From Bolinopsis microptera (lineage: Eukaryota; Ctenophora; Tentaculata; Lobata; Bolinopsidae), in the NCBI RefSeq assembly GCF_026151205.1, contig NC_087074.1, positions 6,946,001 through 7,010,000 on the forward strand: 64,000 bases of DNA, written 5' to 3'. The translations under genes were made by a program, and so were the position numbers. Under the pieces are notes generated by a model. That model was not told the DNA's origin. It saw only the letters and a program-made list of their open reading frames with translations, and ran no database searches. Below, one piece after another: positions 31,474 through 42,609 of this stretch. Each line of letters starts with the position of its first letter. Position 1 is the first letter of the stretch.

Positions 31474-32889
31474 TTAGATGAGGATATCCTCCGCAATCTT
31501 CTTCAGCTCCTGTAAACTGAAGTCAGTTAGAGTAGCGTCAGCACACACCTTCACAAAGTCATCATGCGCCTCCAGCACTCCCTTGTTGAGGCTAACATAC
31601 TGGTCAATGGGCAGAGTAACACCCTTCACAATCACAGCGTTAATCTTAGGCAGGACTGTGTTGTTCAGGATATCATCAATCACTCCCTCGATATCATCCA
31701 CATTGATGTTTCCAATATGGGAGGACTTGATTGAGGAGGTGTGAGTAGCTGAGGTGGCCTGACCAGATAACACGTTGTTGTTGTGCTGCATGTTTCCCTC
31801 GACAGTCAGGGAGAGAGCCAGAGTCAGTACATCAGCTCCCGCTACCTGTACACTCAGCTCCACTGGCATGTCCAGGATGATGTTGTCGTGGTCGAACTCA
31901 GCTCGGGGGTACCTGGTGTTGACCACACTGTAGGTGATAGCTGCGTCTGGGTAGGCGGTGTAGAACTCTGGGATAGAGGTCTTGAAGTAGGCGGTGTTCA
32001 TAACAGGGTTGGAAGCGTTAAGGAGGGCGCTGGGAACTGATTCTTTGAGCTGTCCAGCTGCGAGGGCGACGTAGCTGGCGGTGTTGAGAGTGTAGTCAGA
32101 GACGAGGAGGCAGACCATGAGACTGGTGTCCATCTGGCTCACAATGGGTTCTGGGGAGAAGGGGAACACAACGTCAGATCCTTGTTGATCAGCGATTACT
32201 CGGGCAGAGATGTCGAACCCAGAGGAAGAGAAGACTGGGTTAGAGTCAGCTTCAATCTCAACATCCATGATATCAGCAACAGGTATGTCATGGGGGAGGG
32301 AGGCGATAACTCCGTTCACAGTGGTTCTCAGGAGTTTGTTAATCTCATCGCAGACTGCGCTGGTGATCTCAGGGGTGATGTAGCTCTCGAACAAGCTAAC
32401 CACCCAGGAGAAGAAAGAGTTGTGCAGATCCAGGTTGAAGCTGTGATAGTGAACACTGCATCCTTTGGGAGCTGTGACTAGCTTTCCATTACTAGCAGTG
32501 ATTCCTGCAGTAGCCTCCACAGCCAAGGTAGCATCCAGGGTCATATCACCAGAGGTCCACCACCACCCAGCTTTAGCAGCCCATCCTCCTGTCACCTGGA
32601 TCTTGGCGTTTCCGTTCCTCCACTTCAGACCCACATTGGGGACGATGCTGATCTCAGGTTTGCCGAGGTCCAGAGCTCCGAACTTCAGGTTGGTGGCACG
32701 GAACTGGTCCTGGCTGATGTTTGGCAGGCTGAGTTTGTCAACTGCTACCTTCTGAAGGATGTCGATCATGTAGAAAGCTATATCCTCTCCATAGTCTAGA
32801 GCTTTCTGGCTGAAGCTGATTCTCACACTCTCTTGGTCGGTGGGTGCAGCACAGGCTACACTCAGCAAAGTTACAGCAATCCAAATCAT
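31474..32889 (-). CDS. BPI/LBP/PLUNC-family secreted lipid-binding protein, intronless
   Basis: A single-exon frame of 471 residues from ATG 32887-32889. The frame is open 45 nt further, but that upstream codon is GTG. Residues 1-14 form a signal peptide (MIWIAVTLLSVACA). Family landmarks: near-N-terminal amphipathic helix (KALDYGEDIAFYMIDILQK), a first TULIP-like beta-barrel with alternating hydrophobics, and a lone cysteine pair at 144 and 180 (36 apart), matching the conserved disulfide of BPI (135-175 in human). A second barrel of similar size follows and ends in QELKKIAEDILI. Length is typical of the family (about 480). Members bind LPS or other amphipathic lipids extracellularly; bactericidal activity cannot be predicted from sequence. 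Animal BPI genes usually have many introns, so an uninterrupted frame suggests lineage-specific intron loss or a retrocopy. Confidence 0.88.
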   Translation of the reverse strand: MIWIAVTLLSVACAAPTDQESVRISFSQKALDYGEDIAFYMIDILQKVAVDKLSLPNISQDQFRATNLKFGALDLGKPEISIVPNVGLKWRNGNAKIQVTGGWAAKAGWWWTSGDMTLDATLAVEATAGITASNGKLVTAPKGCSVHYHSFNLDLHNSFFSWVVSLFESYITPEITSAVCDEINKLLRTTVNGVIASLPHDIPVADIMDVEIEADSNPVFSSSGFDISARVIADQQGSDVVFPFSPEPIVSQMDTSLMVCLLVSDYTLNTASYVALAAGQLKESVPSALLNASNPVMNTAYFKTSIPEFYTAYPDAAITYSVVNTRYPRAEFDHDNIILDMPVELSVQVAGADVLTLALSLTVEGNMQHNNNVLSGQATSATHTSSIKSSHIGNINVDDIEGVIDDILNNTVLPKINAVIVKGVTLPIDQYVSLNKGVLEAHDDFVKVCADATLTDFSLQELKKIAEDILI

Positions 32890-33972
32890 CTTGTAGGGTC
32901 TCGGAAGTGATGTGCTCCAGATGAGGCGTGCCACTTTTAAGCACTAGAAACAGGGTAACGCGGAGCCCTGTGAACAAAGAACCTCACCTGGTTTGGATCT
33001 GACAGTTCGCAGCTCCTTTGTTCGGTTTGGAGTTAGTTCGGAAGGTGTGAATAAACCGTACGTTGCTGTCAGTCACCTGCTGTTGCACTAGTTCTATACT
33101 ACTAATCCATTCATTTAACACTGAAGATTCATTATAGTGGTCCAAGATTTATTAAACTGTTGCAAATCTTCTCTCTTTGTCAATTTATATCTGACCACCT
33201 GGTTTCACTTTCACGACATGTATTTCAACAATCCTGCTGGTTGAACAATGGAATTTAACGTACGAAGACATCAATACCTTTAGATATAGCAGTGGAGGGA
33301 CCGTGCAAGTAACCCGGTAGTGAGAGTTTAGACCTCTGGCGGCTGTGTTATACTTCAAACACAGCTAGGAGAAGGTTAACTTTGAGGCTAAGTCTAGGCG
33401 GTCTGTGGTAAAGAGCAGCTATTGTGCATCTCTGTGAGAACATTGAACAAATTAATTTGATTTGTGGCATTAAATCAGATTAAAACTGTTAACTGAGTAG
33501 AAACAAAGACTGCTATTCAATTCATTTAAAGGAGGGGCACTGCCACGGACTGCAGTTTAATACTAATCTTATGTGAAGACATAGAAGTGTCAAACATTTA
33601 TAAATATTTATATATTTAGCTGTTTTTGTTTAGGGAACATGAAAGATTTTAGCGCCCTGTACAATTAGCTTCTCTCACTTTGCACTTGAACATTGAAAAT
33701 ACAACCGTTTTAAAACTGTAAACGTACCTTTCCAAAAGCTACCTAAAGTTTTGTTTATCCTGCATGCAGCTAAAAGAGGGCGTTGGAGATAAGATTTTCT
33801 ATGGGGTTTTTATCAGTTCATACACTCAAAATTTTACGCGCCAACTCTATCTATTGTTAAGCATAAGATTAAGAGAAACATATTTCGAATAATTATTAAA
33901 TACCTTCTATTCATATCAGTGGTATTGGACATTGGTACTGGTAGTTGGCGCGCCCCCTCCCCCCTCTTAAAG
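32890..33972. other. BPI-like gene upstream region
   Basis: A 'cttaaaag' TATA-like box lies about 50 bp upstream of the ATG on the minus strand. A possible donor (ccaggtgagg) further upstream suggests that a non-coding 5' exon could exist. Otherwise nothing is recognised up to the hAT element. Confidence 0.35.
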
Positions 33973-35225
33973 TAGGGTTGCCAACCGATATTATCGGCCG
34001 ATAATTATCGGCGATAATTTCCCAAAAATCGTTATCGATTATCGCGATAATTTTCGAGAATTATCGCGATAATCAACACATTTTTATTAGGGTAAAATGG
34101 CCAACATTTAACATATTTTTCGAATCTATTTCTCTGTTTGTAAAGTTAAAACCCAGTGCTAGCATAATTTGCAGTGTGATGGTTTTTTCCGCATCTAGTA
34201 GGTAACTTGGAGGTTGTATGGTCAGACGTAGTTATTGTTGTTTGTTGAAGCACAGAAAGGAACTCACACTGCAACGAGACTACAAAACTCGTTGGAGCTC
34301 GCTGTGCAGTATGTTGGAGAGATATGACCGGATAACTGATGAGTGATGCAGTGCACGGAATTTTAGATGACTTGGAGCTAGGCAATCTAAAACTGGATGT
34401 AGAAGAGACTGAGTTAGCTCTCGCACCGTTCAAGACTGTAACTGAGTTTCTGTGTAAAAGAGGAAGTATGCTTGCTCAAGCAAAAGTGATTATTTAGTTT
34501 ATTGACACCAAGCTAGAAAAGATCTGAGATAGACTCGCCATTTTCTCGAAGCCTGTCTGATAGGCTACGTACACATATAATGCCAAGAGAAAGAACCTTC
34601 ACTTCGTATCGCTGGTAAAGTTCTATTCGGACCCCGGTTTTCTAGATGAAGATGTAGGACAAGAATACAGAATGATCATAAAGTCAACCTTGATACGTAA
34701 CTCTAAGTCTCTGCTCCAGCGGTTGTTTAAGCAGAAAGAGACTAACAGCGATTGAGCTTCGCAAGTAGTTCGACGATTGGTCCTCAGGACTCACAGACGA
34801 CTCCCACAATTTCAGATGCCAGATTCCAGTCCTATCCCGCTGACAAAAGAATTATCAGACTACGGTAGCAAGGACAGATACCCTTGCACGGGAGATAGGT
34901 CTGTTCACAGCTAACAGGCAGCTTACAGGCAGCAGACTTTGAAATTTTTTTTGCTAGAAGCAATAATTATCTTTAAGAACATATTTTGTCTATGAAATAT
35001 GGGCTTGTTAAATAAAAGGGCAATATTGCAATTGATTCTTTAACAAAGCAATCAGCACAAGATGTAACATAGCATAGGAGCATAATGCAAGTATGCAGAG
35101 TGTATACAAATATTACTTCAATTATATTGCCAAATTAATCGCCGATAACCGATATTATCGCGATAATTTTGAAAAAATTATCGATTATCGCGATAAAAAA
35201 TTTTGTACCGATAATGGCAACCCTA
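33973..35225 (+). mobile_element. hAT-superfamily DNA transposon with degenerate transposase
   Basis: Terminal inverted repeats TAGGGTTGCCA / TGGCAACCCTA and a perfect 8-bp target duplication TCTTAAAG (33965-33972, 35226-35233), both hallmarks of hAT. Subterminal DNA is rich in ATTATCGCGATAAT palindromes at both ends. Inside, 34267-34344 reads LQRDYKTRWSSLCSMLERYD, the 'TRWNS...ML.R' block of hAT transposases. It continues in another frame with LDDLELGNLKLDVEETEL and ALAPFKTVTEFL. Multiple frameshifts and stops show an inactive copy. Size 1253 bp, so most of the transposase is deleted. Confidence 0.9.
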
Positions 35226-35233
35226 TCTTAAAG

Positions 35234-35784
35234 TAACTGTAAGAAGGACGAAGGTATAATTTTACGAATTATATGAAATGATACTTTAGTTAAGTTTTTC
35301 AAATTGTCCCATAGTATATACCCACTATATAATTTATTAATATACTATATATAGTATATATACTATAACATGTATATAGCTATACTTATAGTATATTAAT
35401 ATACTCAGTCTCACCACTCTGAGCAAATGAGCGGTATGACTATGATCTCAGAACCCAGAGAGTCGAAGAGTTGGATATCTGACTGAAGGATCACACCACC
35501 AGTTAACTCTCCGTTATAAGTTATTTGTTATAGATCACTGTAAAATACTGTGTCCAGTAAGTTGTGATCTTATACTGTGGACTTAGGAATCCGACATATA
35601 TAACCGAAATAATCGACATTTCTGAACTTACAGATGGTATGCCCGTATGCTACTCAACCTAAATTAGATTATTAGATCGCGCAAATAGCGAATGGTTTAA
35701 CTCAAAAACCGAAATTTGTAGGGAAAATATCTGAGTGAAATAACACACGTCACTACTGACTACGCAGTATTAAGAATAAGTATG
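35234..35784. other. Intergenic DNA before the receptor duplication
   Basis: An AT-rich tract of overlapping 'tatatagtatata' palindromes at 35320-35405. No gene seen. Confidence 0.35.
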
Positions 35785-35893
35785 GATGTTGTTCATGTTG
35801 AATCATTAAATTCCGATCCAAAATTTGTGGTCGCCCGTCTGATCGTCGGCCTAAATCCAGTTCAGATTTTGCAAATTGTTTATCGTTACTACG

Positions 35894-38857
35894 ATGTGTT
35901 GGAAACTAGTCATTATGTTGGCTCTTCTCTTCACAACTGGAGGTATGTTATTTACTGAATAAGTTCTACAATGTTTTTATTAAATAATTTTACTAAATAA
36001 AAGTATTAGTAAACCCAATCACAAATCAAGGTTAATTCATTATTTTTCATATTTAATCCTTGAATCGTGAAGGTCTCTGTGAAAACCAAATTTTATCTCA
36101 AAATCACAATTTCAACTTTAAGTCCAATTCACGAGTTAAAAATTTTCAAAATGAGTTTATGTTTTCGTATAGTGGCCGTGTTGAATTTGTAGGTTTATAA
36201 CCTAAACCTACCCAACTTACCAAGACGCACGCTGAGTTGGACTCGTCGACGGTCTCTCGTTGACGGTCTAATATTTGGAGCAAATATTTTACTAGTATCA
36301 TCCGTTAATGTTGAATTGCTCGGCGAAGTGGTTAAGCCATGGCCAATTAGTCATTTATAAAAGTGCTCATTGCGGTCATCAAGCAAATTGCAGTTACACC
36401 CATTTAAGTATCAAAAAAATTTTGAGCTATTTGTTTGTTCACAAGTCGCAGAATTTCTCTTCGTTATAAATTTGTCAAAAGAAATAAAGTACATGATACT
36501 AAGATTCATCAGAAGAGTCCACTGAAGTAAAAGATTGAGGATTAGGGACAGAGACCATAGCATGATGTAACATTACCACAGATACATTTTATGTTTTAAC
36601 CTATATCATATATCCTGTATATTGTTCGAATCTCGAACCCCATTTTTCAGAGACCAGTTTCCAGCTAGTTGACTCTTCCGGAGTCACAATAACAAACGAG
36701 CAGATGGGCCTATTGCTCTGGAAAGGTGGAACAGTTTGTGACGATGGCTTCAGTGGAAGCAACTCGGCCACAGCCATTTGTAAGGAATTAGGATATGAGT
36801 CAAGTACCAGCTGGTTGAATAGCGACCAATGGTCCTCCTTACAGGCTCGCTATAATATAAAACTAGTAGGTGTAGTATGCTCATCACCCACATGGTCCTC
36901 GTGTGCTGGCTACAGTGAGTTTGAGCATTATACAAGTTGTGGTCACCATGAAGATATCTTCCTATCGTGCAGAGGTCTATGCTCTCCAGGTACGTATCGC
37001 ATCTCCGGGCCGTGTACACAATGTCCAGTCAATACTTACAAAGCTGTTGTTGGATTTCAGGCATGTACCAATTGTCCTGAATCGTCAACTTCGAACCCAG
37101 GTTCCATTAACTGTTCCTGCAAACCAGGCAAGTTTTGGAGCTCTGGGTCGTGTACAGAATGTCCAGTCAACACTTACAAAGCTGTTGTTGGATTTCAGGC
37201 ATGTACCAATTGTCCAGAATCGTCAACTTCGAACCCGGGTTCCATAAAATGTTCCTGCGAACCAGGCAGGTTTTGGAGCTCCGGGTCGTGTACAGAATGC
37301 CCTGCCAACGCTTACAAAGCTGTTGCTGGATCACAGGCATGTACCAATTGTCCTGAATTGTCCACTGCAAACCAAGGCTCCACCTACTGCTCGTGTAAAC
37401 CAGGTATGTTTTGGAACCAAACCACATGCCACAATTGCTCCCAAGGATTGGTGAGTCCACATAATACCACACAATGTAGCGAGTGTCCATCAGGTTCTAC
37501 TGCATTTGAAAACGGAACAAAATGTAGCTGTCCGATAGGAACAGTGTGGAATTGGGCAGCTCAAACCAGCGGATCCTGTACTCGTTGTAAAAGAGACACT
37601 TATAGTGCTGACGGAATGTCTGCCTGTCTACAGTGTCCGTCACTTTCTACCTCTACAGCAGGTTCTAGGAGTTGCCTGTGTCTTCCAGGAACCTTTAAGA
37701 ACCCCAACATGACCTCGTGTACCATATGCCCAGCGGGAACATCTTCAAACATAGGCTCGGAATATTGCATCTGTTCATCGGGACAGTATTGGAACGGTAC
37801 TATATGTAAAAAATGTGCCCAGGGGACAGTCAGTCAGGAAAGTTCACTGCGCTGCAAATCTTGTCCTGCTGGAAATCTAACACTGAGTGGAGGAACAGAA
37901 TGTGCCTGTCCAGCAGGAACAGTTTGGAAGTGGGATGAGCTCCATCACGGGTCTTGTAAGCAATGTCTTCCTGGCACTTACAAGAGTGAGCTCATGCTTT
38001 CTTGTACAGTTTGTCCCGAAGGAACGACATCAACTGCACGCTTTGACTTCTGTACGTGTACTTCCGGCATGTTTTGGAATGGTACCAGATGTGATGACTG
38101 CCCTCAAGGCTTAGCAAGTCCACAAGGATCCGACCAGTGTCTTGACTGCCCATATGGATCCAAGGCATTTAAAAGCGGCTCATCCTGTAGCTGTCCAATC
38201 GGTAGTCAGTGGGAATGGAACGCTCTAACAAATGGCTCCTGTACCCTCTGTCCACCTGGAACCTTCAAGGGTGAGCTCATGCTGTCGTGTTTAAGTTGCC
38301 CCAAAGGATCATCATCAAACCTAGGCTATGGATACTGCATCTGTGAGTCTGGCCAGTTTTGGAACCAAACGAGTTGCCAAAACTGCAGTTACGGATTTGC
38401 CAGTGTTCGAGGTGCTCTTCGGTGTCAAGCTTGCCCTGCAGGAACATCTCAAGATCCCAGTGTAAAGTCATCCTGCATATGTCCAAGAGGGAAGGTCTGG
38501 AGCTGGAGTGAGAGAGGTGAGGGGTCATGTTTGTCTCTTCCACAAAGTCTGAGTGTAGTTCTAATACTAGCTGGTAATGGTATAGCAGCACTTCTGGCTG
38601 GCATTTCGTTCACTATTGGCTTGCTTCTGTTCCGTGAGAAGAGAAAGAAGAGGGAGGAGGGGCCAGTAAGAGTTCGTTACAATGCAGAGGAAGGAGTGAA
38701 GATTGATGGCCAGGAAGAAAGGGGTATCTCTGTAGTGGGCCACCCAGTAGAGAGTCATATGATGCTTGATGAGGGAGGAAATTGTGGCTCTACAGCGCAG
38801 GATGGACAAGGAAGCTTCCTGGACAGTGAGAACATCTATGATAATATAGATTCGTAG
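35894..38857 (+). CDS. SRCR and ephrin-receptor-like cysteine-repeat transmembrane receptor, copy 1 (751 residues)
   Basis: Two exons: 35894-35942 (signal peptide, MCWKLVIMLALLFTTGG) and 36651-38857, joined in phase 1 (donor GTATGT, acceptor TTTTTCAG). One SRCR domain at about residues 20-123 (LLLWKGGTVCDDGFS, AICKELGY, then CGHHEDIFLSC). About a dozen cysteine-rich modules of the ephrin-receptor-like/GCC2-GCC3 type follow to residue 640 (e.g. CTECPANAYKAVAGSQACT), three of them the near-identical YKAV type. One membrane helix at about 650-678, then a tail of about 73 residues beginning RKKR and ending ENIYDNIDS, where YDNI fits a YxxI sorting or SH2-docking motif. The many NxT/NxS sites fit an extracellular region. 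SRCR proteins commonly bind microbial or self surface ligands; ligand and role are unknown here. ATG 36704 lies inside the SRCR and is not the start. Confidence 0.88.
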
Positions 38858-39351
38858 ACATCTACAGTATGCAAGGTACTGTTCGCATTTTATGAACTAT
38901 TAATTTCATAATATTATGTTGATTATTATTTTTTTAAATCAATTATAAAAATGTTTATAACTAATTATCACTCTTCTCCTCCTCGTAAAGTTAAAATGCA
39001 TTATAACAAGTTTCTTGTCAGAAAGCTTGTCATTTTACATAGCAAATTACTGCATACCTATGGTTGAACGAAAATACAATAATAATACGTCATAAGATAA
39101 CGTTTTGTTGAATTTACTTGCAGAACATATTATTCAATTAACGAAATTAAAAGTAAAGTCCTTGTGATTGTTCATTGTTTTCTTAAAACTTTTTTTTAAA
39201 TCTATCATTGATTTCAGGTTGCAGGTGAACACGTGAGTGCTGAGTTTACTCCGACATTAAACTGCTAGGTGAGTCGAAAGTGAAACTCATAATGAGTGGA
39301 CAGAAGACATGAACAGCATACATGAATCATGATTAAATCAATATGTTTTAG
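38858..39351. other. 3' flank of receptor copy 1
   Basis: Closely similar to 45227-45775 after copy 2. Includes a conserved 'tgatttcaggttgcaggtgaacacgtgag' that might be part of a spliced 3' untranslated region. Confidence 0.4.
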
Positions 39352-39359
39352 TATCAAAT

Positions 39360-39647
39360 CAGTGGCGTAACGTTGCCTGTTGGCGCCCCCCTGCCGAAAA
39401 GGCGCCCCCCTGTTGGCGCCCCCTCCCCTTTTGGTGCCCCTCCCTAAAATTGAACAAATTAGGTGATTTTAGAGGATACGCAGATAAAATCTCTAAAAAA
39501 GTGTGTATCTAGAGCAAAACGCGCAGTTTTGCTAGTACTTTAGTTAAGTTTTCAAAATTGTCCCACATTCAAACGACGATTTGGCGCCCCCCTAAGACGG
39601 CGCCCCCCTGCACAGCAGGGTCAGCAGGGCCCTTCGTTACGCCACTG
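39360..39647. mobile_element. hAT-type MITE, 288 bp
   Basis: Ends CAGTGGCGTAACG / CGTTACGCCACTG are perfect 13-bp inverted repeats, flanked by the 8-bp duplication TATCAAAT (39352-39359 and 39648-39655). Internal ggcgccccc repeats, no ORF. The homologous position in copy 2 (about 45781-45790, agtatcgaatacgc) is empty. Confidence 0.95.
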
Positions 39648-39655
39648 TATCAAAT

Positions 39656-40684
39656 ACGCTTTAATATAAAACACACATATCGGACCTTAACCTTACGAGG
39701 TACTTTGTGGTGACTAGAGATGATTTTTTTTTTTATTAAATTTTTTTTTTTTTTTTTTAAAAATAAATATTTAATTTGAAAATATCAGTATTTCGTCTAA
39801 TGATCAAAGTGATATTATATCCGCCATATTTGAGCTAGAGACTTTTCGATCATTTACCCAGCTTGATTCCAAAGGTACCGACCAATGAACTGCTCTCAAA
39901 TCATGAGTTAAGGATTTCTATTTCACTTGCTCAGCAGTAAATCGTAAAAGCCGATTAAAATAATTTTTAGTCATTCAGATCATGATTACGATATCACAGA
40001 TTTTGTGGAATTTAGTTTGCTTCTTGTACTTTTAATTAATTAATTCTTTCAGTTTAATTTACCTCCTACATTTTTAAAATTTACTTTTCGATTTGACCCG
40101 TAGGATATCATATTACAGTTGTACGTTATATGCTCATCATTAATCAAACTATAAAACAAAAACATGTTAATATCATGAAAAATATACTACCAATTGAAAG
40201 TATACTTTCAATTGGTAACATATTTTTCATAATATTAACATGTTAATATACATATTTGACGAAATCAATAAATGAAGTAGTAGCAAAATATGAATATAAT
40301 ATTATTGTGGTAAGTTTTGACGAGGTTTAAATCTTAAAAGTTAACAAAAATATTTTCATATTTAATTGTCATCTTGAAATCATTATATAATCTTATACAA
40401 GTTAAATAAGTGGAGATCAGGTTTGAATTAATCGTGTTCTGTACATTATGACAGTAGATATAACTACAACTTTTTTCGTTGTTTGTATTATTTCGTTTAT
40501 CAAATGAATTTAATACCAAAGGCTATCTCCATCACCACCGAAGATACAGCCCATTAATTATTAGTTTAATTTTACCTTTCTACTTTAAGTTTAGGACCGG
40601 GAAAAGAGGGGCTCCAATAGAATTAGAGGGGGGCCAACATACAAAGTTACACCACTGCTTCTAAATTTGTAGTTTATATACGGA
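39656..40684. repeat. Duplicated 3' flank of receptor copy 1, AT-rich
   Basis: Matches 45788-46028 and 50051-50437 piecewise. Contains a T/A homopolymer run (39726-39760) and a palindrome around caattgaaagtatactttcaattg (40191-40214). No gene. Confidence 0.6.
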
Positions 40685-41565
40685 CTAGTGTAACCCGGCC
40701 TACGGCCGGGATTTCACTGCCGCAGTTAAAAAGGGTAGGAGTAATTACCTGCTGAGTCAAAACCCGGATTAGGCGAGCAATTCTATTCGGAGTGCCCTCA
40801 CGTATCCAATAGTATGCTTAAAAGATAGTAATTCTTAATCAATAATCAATAGAAATTAACCCTTAACACCATGCACCATGCACCACACCAGCCTATCATA
40901 TTTGTGAACATGCATTACATTGTCGTATGAAAGTATGAACTCTCTCTACAGTCCAAACAGACCGTTTGAGCACTCCCTCCCCTAATAAGTTTATAGTATT
41001 ACTGCGGGAATAGGCCCAAACTCAAACTTAACTTCTTTCTCGTGGATAATTAAGTCATTATTAAGCACCACATTCCATGATCATAAGGTCCGTACTCCAT
41101 ACAGTCTGTACCACGGCTATTACACCACATCACTCCCGTCTTGAACCGCTTTCCATTTTTATTAACCCTTATTAACTCCGCACCACACACTAATAATAAA
41201 GTATGAACTCTTTCTACAGTCCAAACACTCTGAAACAGACCCCTAATATCACTTGCGGGGCTAACCTAATTACCAACGCTACAGTAATGGAAGAGAGAGA
41301 GAGAGCGCGAACAGGGATAAAACGTGAGCCATTTTAGTGGCTCACTCCGTAATGTTGCATTTGTGTTACAAAATCATCAATTAAACCACTTACCATCAGC
41401 CGATTTAAAAAAAATTTGCTTATGGGCTTCATCAGAGTTTTGTCGGCACTATACCGAAAAAACCAGTCCCGTAACTATTACCGTTTTTTTTGTATAACCG
41501 TTCGGAAATTACACACGGACAGACAGACACACAGACAGACACACATTCTGGTGTTATTAAGTTGA
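40685..41565. mobile_element. Unclassified 881-bp insertion in receptor copy 1 flank
   Basis: Copy 2 reads straight through the site (atacgga|tacctact at 50430-50445), while copy 1 has 881 extra bases, with GA at both junctions. Near its 5' end is a hairpin, cccggcctacggccggg, and near its 3' end an acagacagacacacagacagacacac tract. No ORF and no long terminal repeats. Class unknown. Confidence 0.6.
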
Positions 41566-41662
41566 TACCTACTATAATGCAACAATTTAGTCTAGGCGGT
41601 CGAGACTTCAAATTGAAATTACAGAGGGCTCACGGTATTTCTACTCAAGTCTCAAACGTAAT

Positions 41663-41880
41663 AGGAACTCTGAACATACTTTACTAAACTCTGAACATAC
41701 TTTACTTAACTCTGAATATACTTTACTAAACTCTGAACATACTTTACTTAACTCTGAAAATACTTTACTAAACTCTGAACATACTTTACTTAACTCTGAA
41801 CATACTTTACTTAACTCTGAACATACTTTACTTAACTCTGAACATACTTTACTCAACTCTGAAAACATACTTTACTAAAC
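41663..41880. repeat. Minisatellite, about 21-bp unit actctgaacatactttactta
   Basis: About ten units, with one unit slightly longer (gaaaacatac). Copy 2 has only one unit at 50523-50545 and a related single unit occurs near 55308. Open frames across it are repeat artefacts. Confidence 0.9.
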
Positions 41881-42479
41881 GTATTTTTTATCGCAAACAC
41901 GTTTCCAAGTGGGCGCACGTTATATCTCCGCCAAAAGCACTTCAAATTTGATACGTATAAAATATGTCTATAACTTCCTTGATTATGCACTAAGTTGGCG
42001 TTCGCGTTCTCCGACCAAAATTTTGAACGGGGAATCGTTTAAGATCACTTTCGAGGCACCTAGACAAAAGCTTCGCACGCTATTGTACTTTTTATGGATA
42101 AATACGTCAGTAGCGTTTTTGAGCTTGTTATTTCCAAGTATTCCAAGTGATTAGTATAAGTGCATATTGATATATTAACTCTGAATACATTGCAAAATAA
42201 TTTATCTCGATTCATGAAGTTTGAAAGAAGTTACAGCAAAATAATAATAATAATAATAAACAAAATGTAAAATGACTCGTTCGCCTCAATTTGCCGTCGA
42301 CTAAATGCTTCAAAAATTTGATTTATCGAAACTCGATTAGTTGAACAGAAGACATAAAATATTATATGCCTATCTTAAAAGCTCTTCCTGTGACAATCTT
42401 CCAAAGTTAAATTGGGAAAAACGTGGTCCATCTCGTGCGAACTTTCCTAATGACCAGGGTCAGTATGTTGAATCAACAT
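41881..42479. other. Spacer between the two receptor copies
   Basis: Includes an (ATA)n tract near 42240. No gene supported. Confidence 0.35.
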
Positions 42480-42609
42480 CTTCAATCTTCATGACAGTCA
42501 ACATCTTCATGACAGTTAAATTCCGATCCAAAATTTGTGGTCGCCCATCTGATCGTCGGCCTAAATCCAGTTCAGATTTTGCAAATTGTTTATCGTGATC
42601 GTTACTACG

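Larger units (their letters stand above)
35785..41680 (+). repeat. Tandem segmental duplication, copy 1
   Basis: Direct-orientation counterpart of about 42480-50545. Homology starts near ttaaattccgatccaaaatttgtgg (35806 and 42517), covers the receptor gene and about 1.8 kb of 3' flank to 40684, and resumes at 41566-41660 after an insertion unique to this copy. Boundaries are approximate, judged by eye. Confidence 0.8.

Noticed and set aside
32932-32934. Start of the BPI-like protein at 32934
   Set aside because: The codon is GTG. The first ATG (32889) begins directly with a good signal peptide.
36704-36706. ATG 36704 (and 43211 in copy 2) as receptor start
   Set aside because: It lies inside the SRCR domain. 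The upstream acceptor and signal-peptide exon join in phase and give a full domain.
37167-37490. Antisense and frame-shifted ORFs within the SRCR receptor genes (both copies)
   Set aside because: They exist because the 138-bp module is open in several frames. The true frame has SRCR, cysteine modules, membrane helix and a signal exon.
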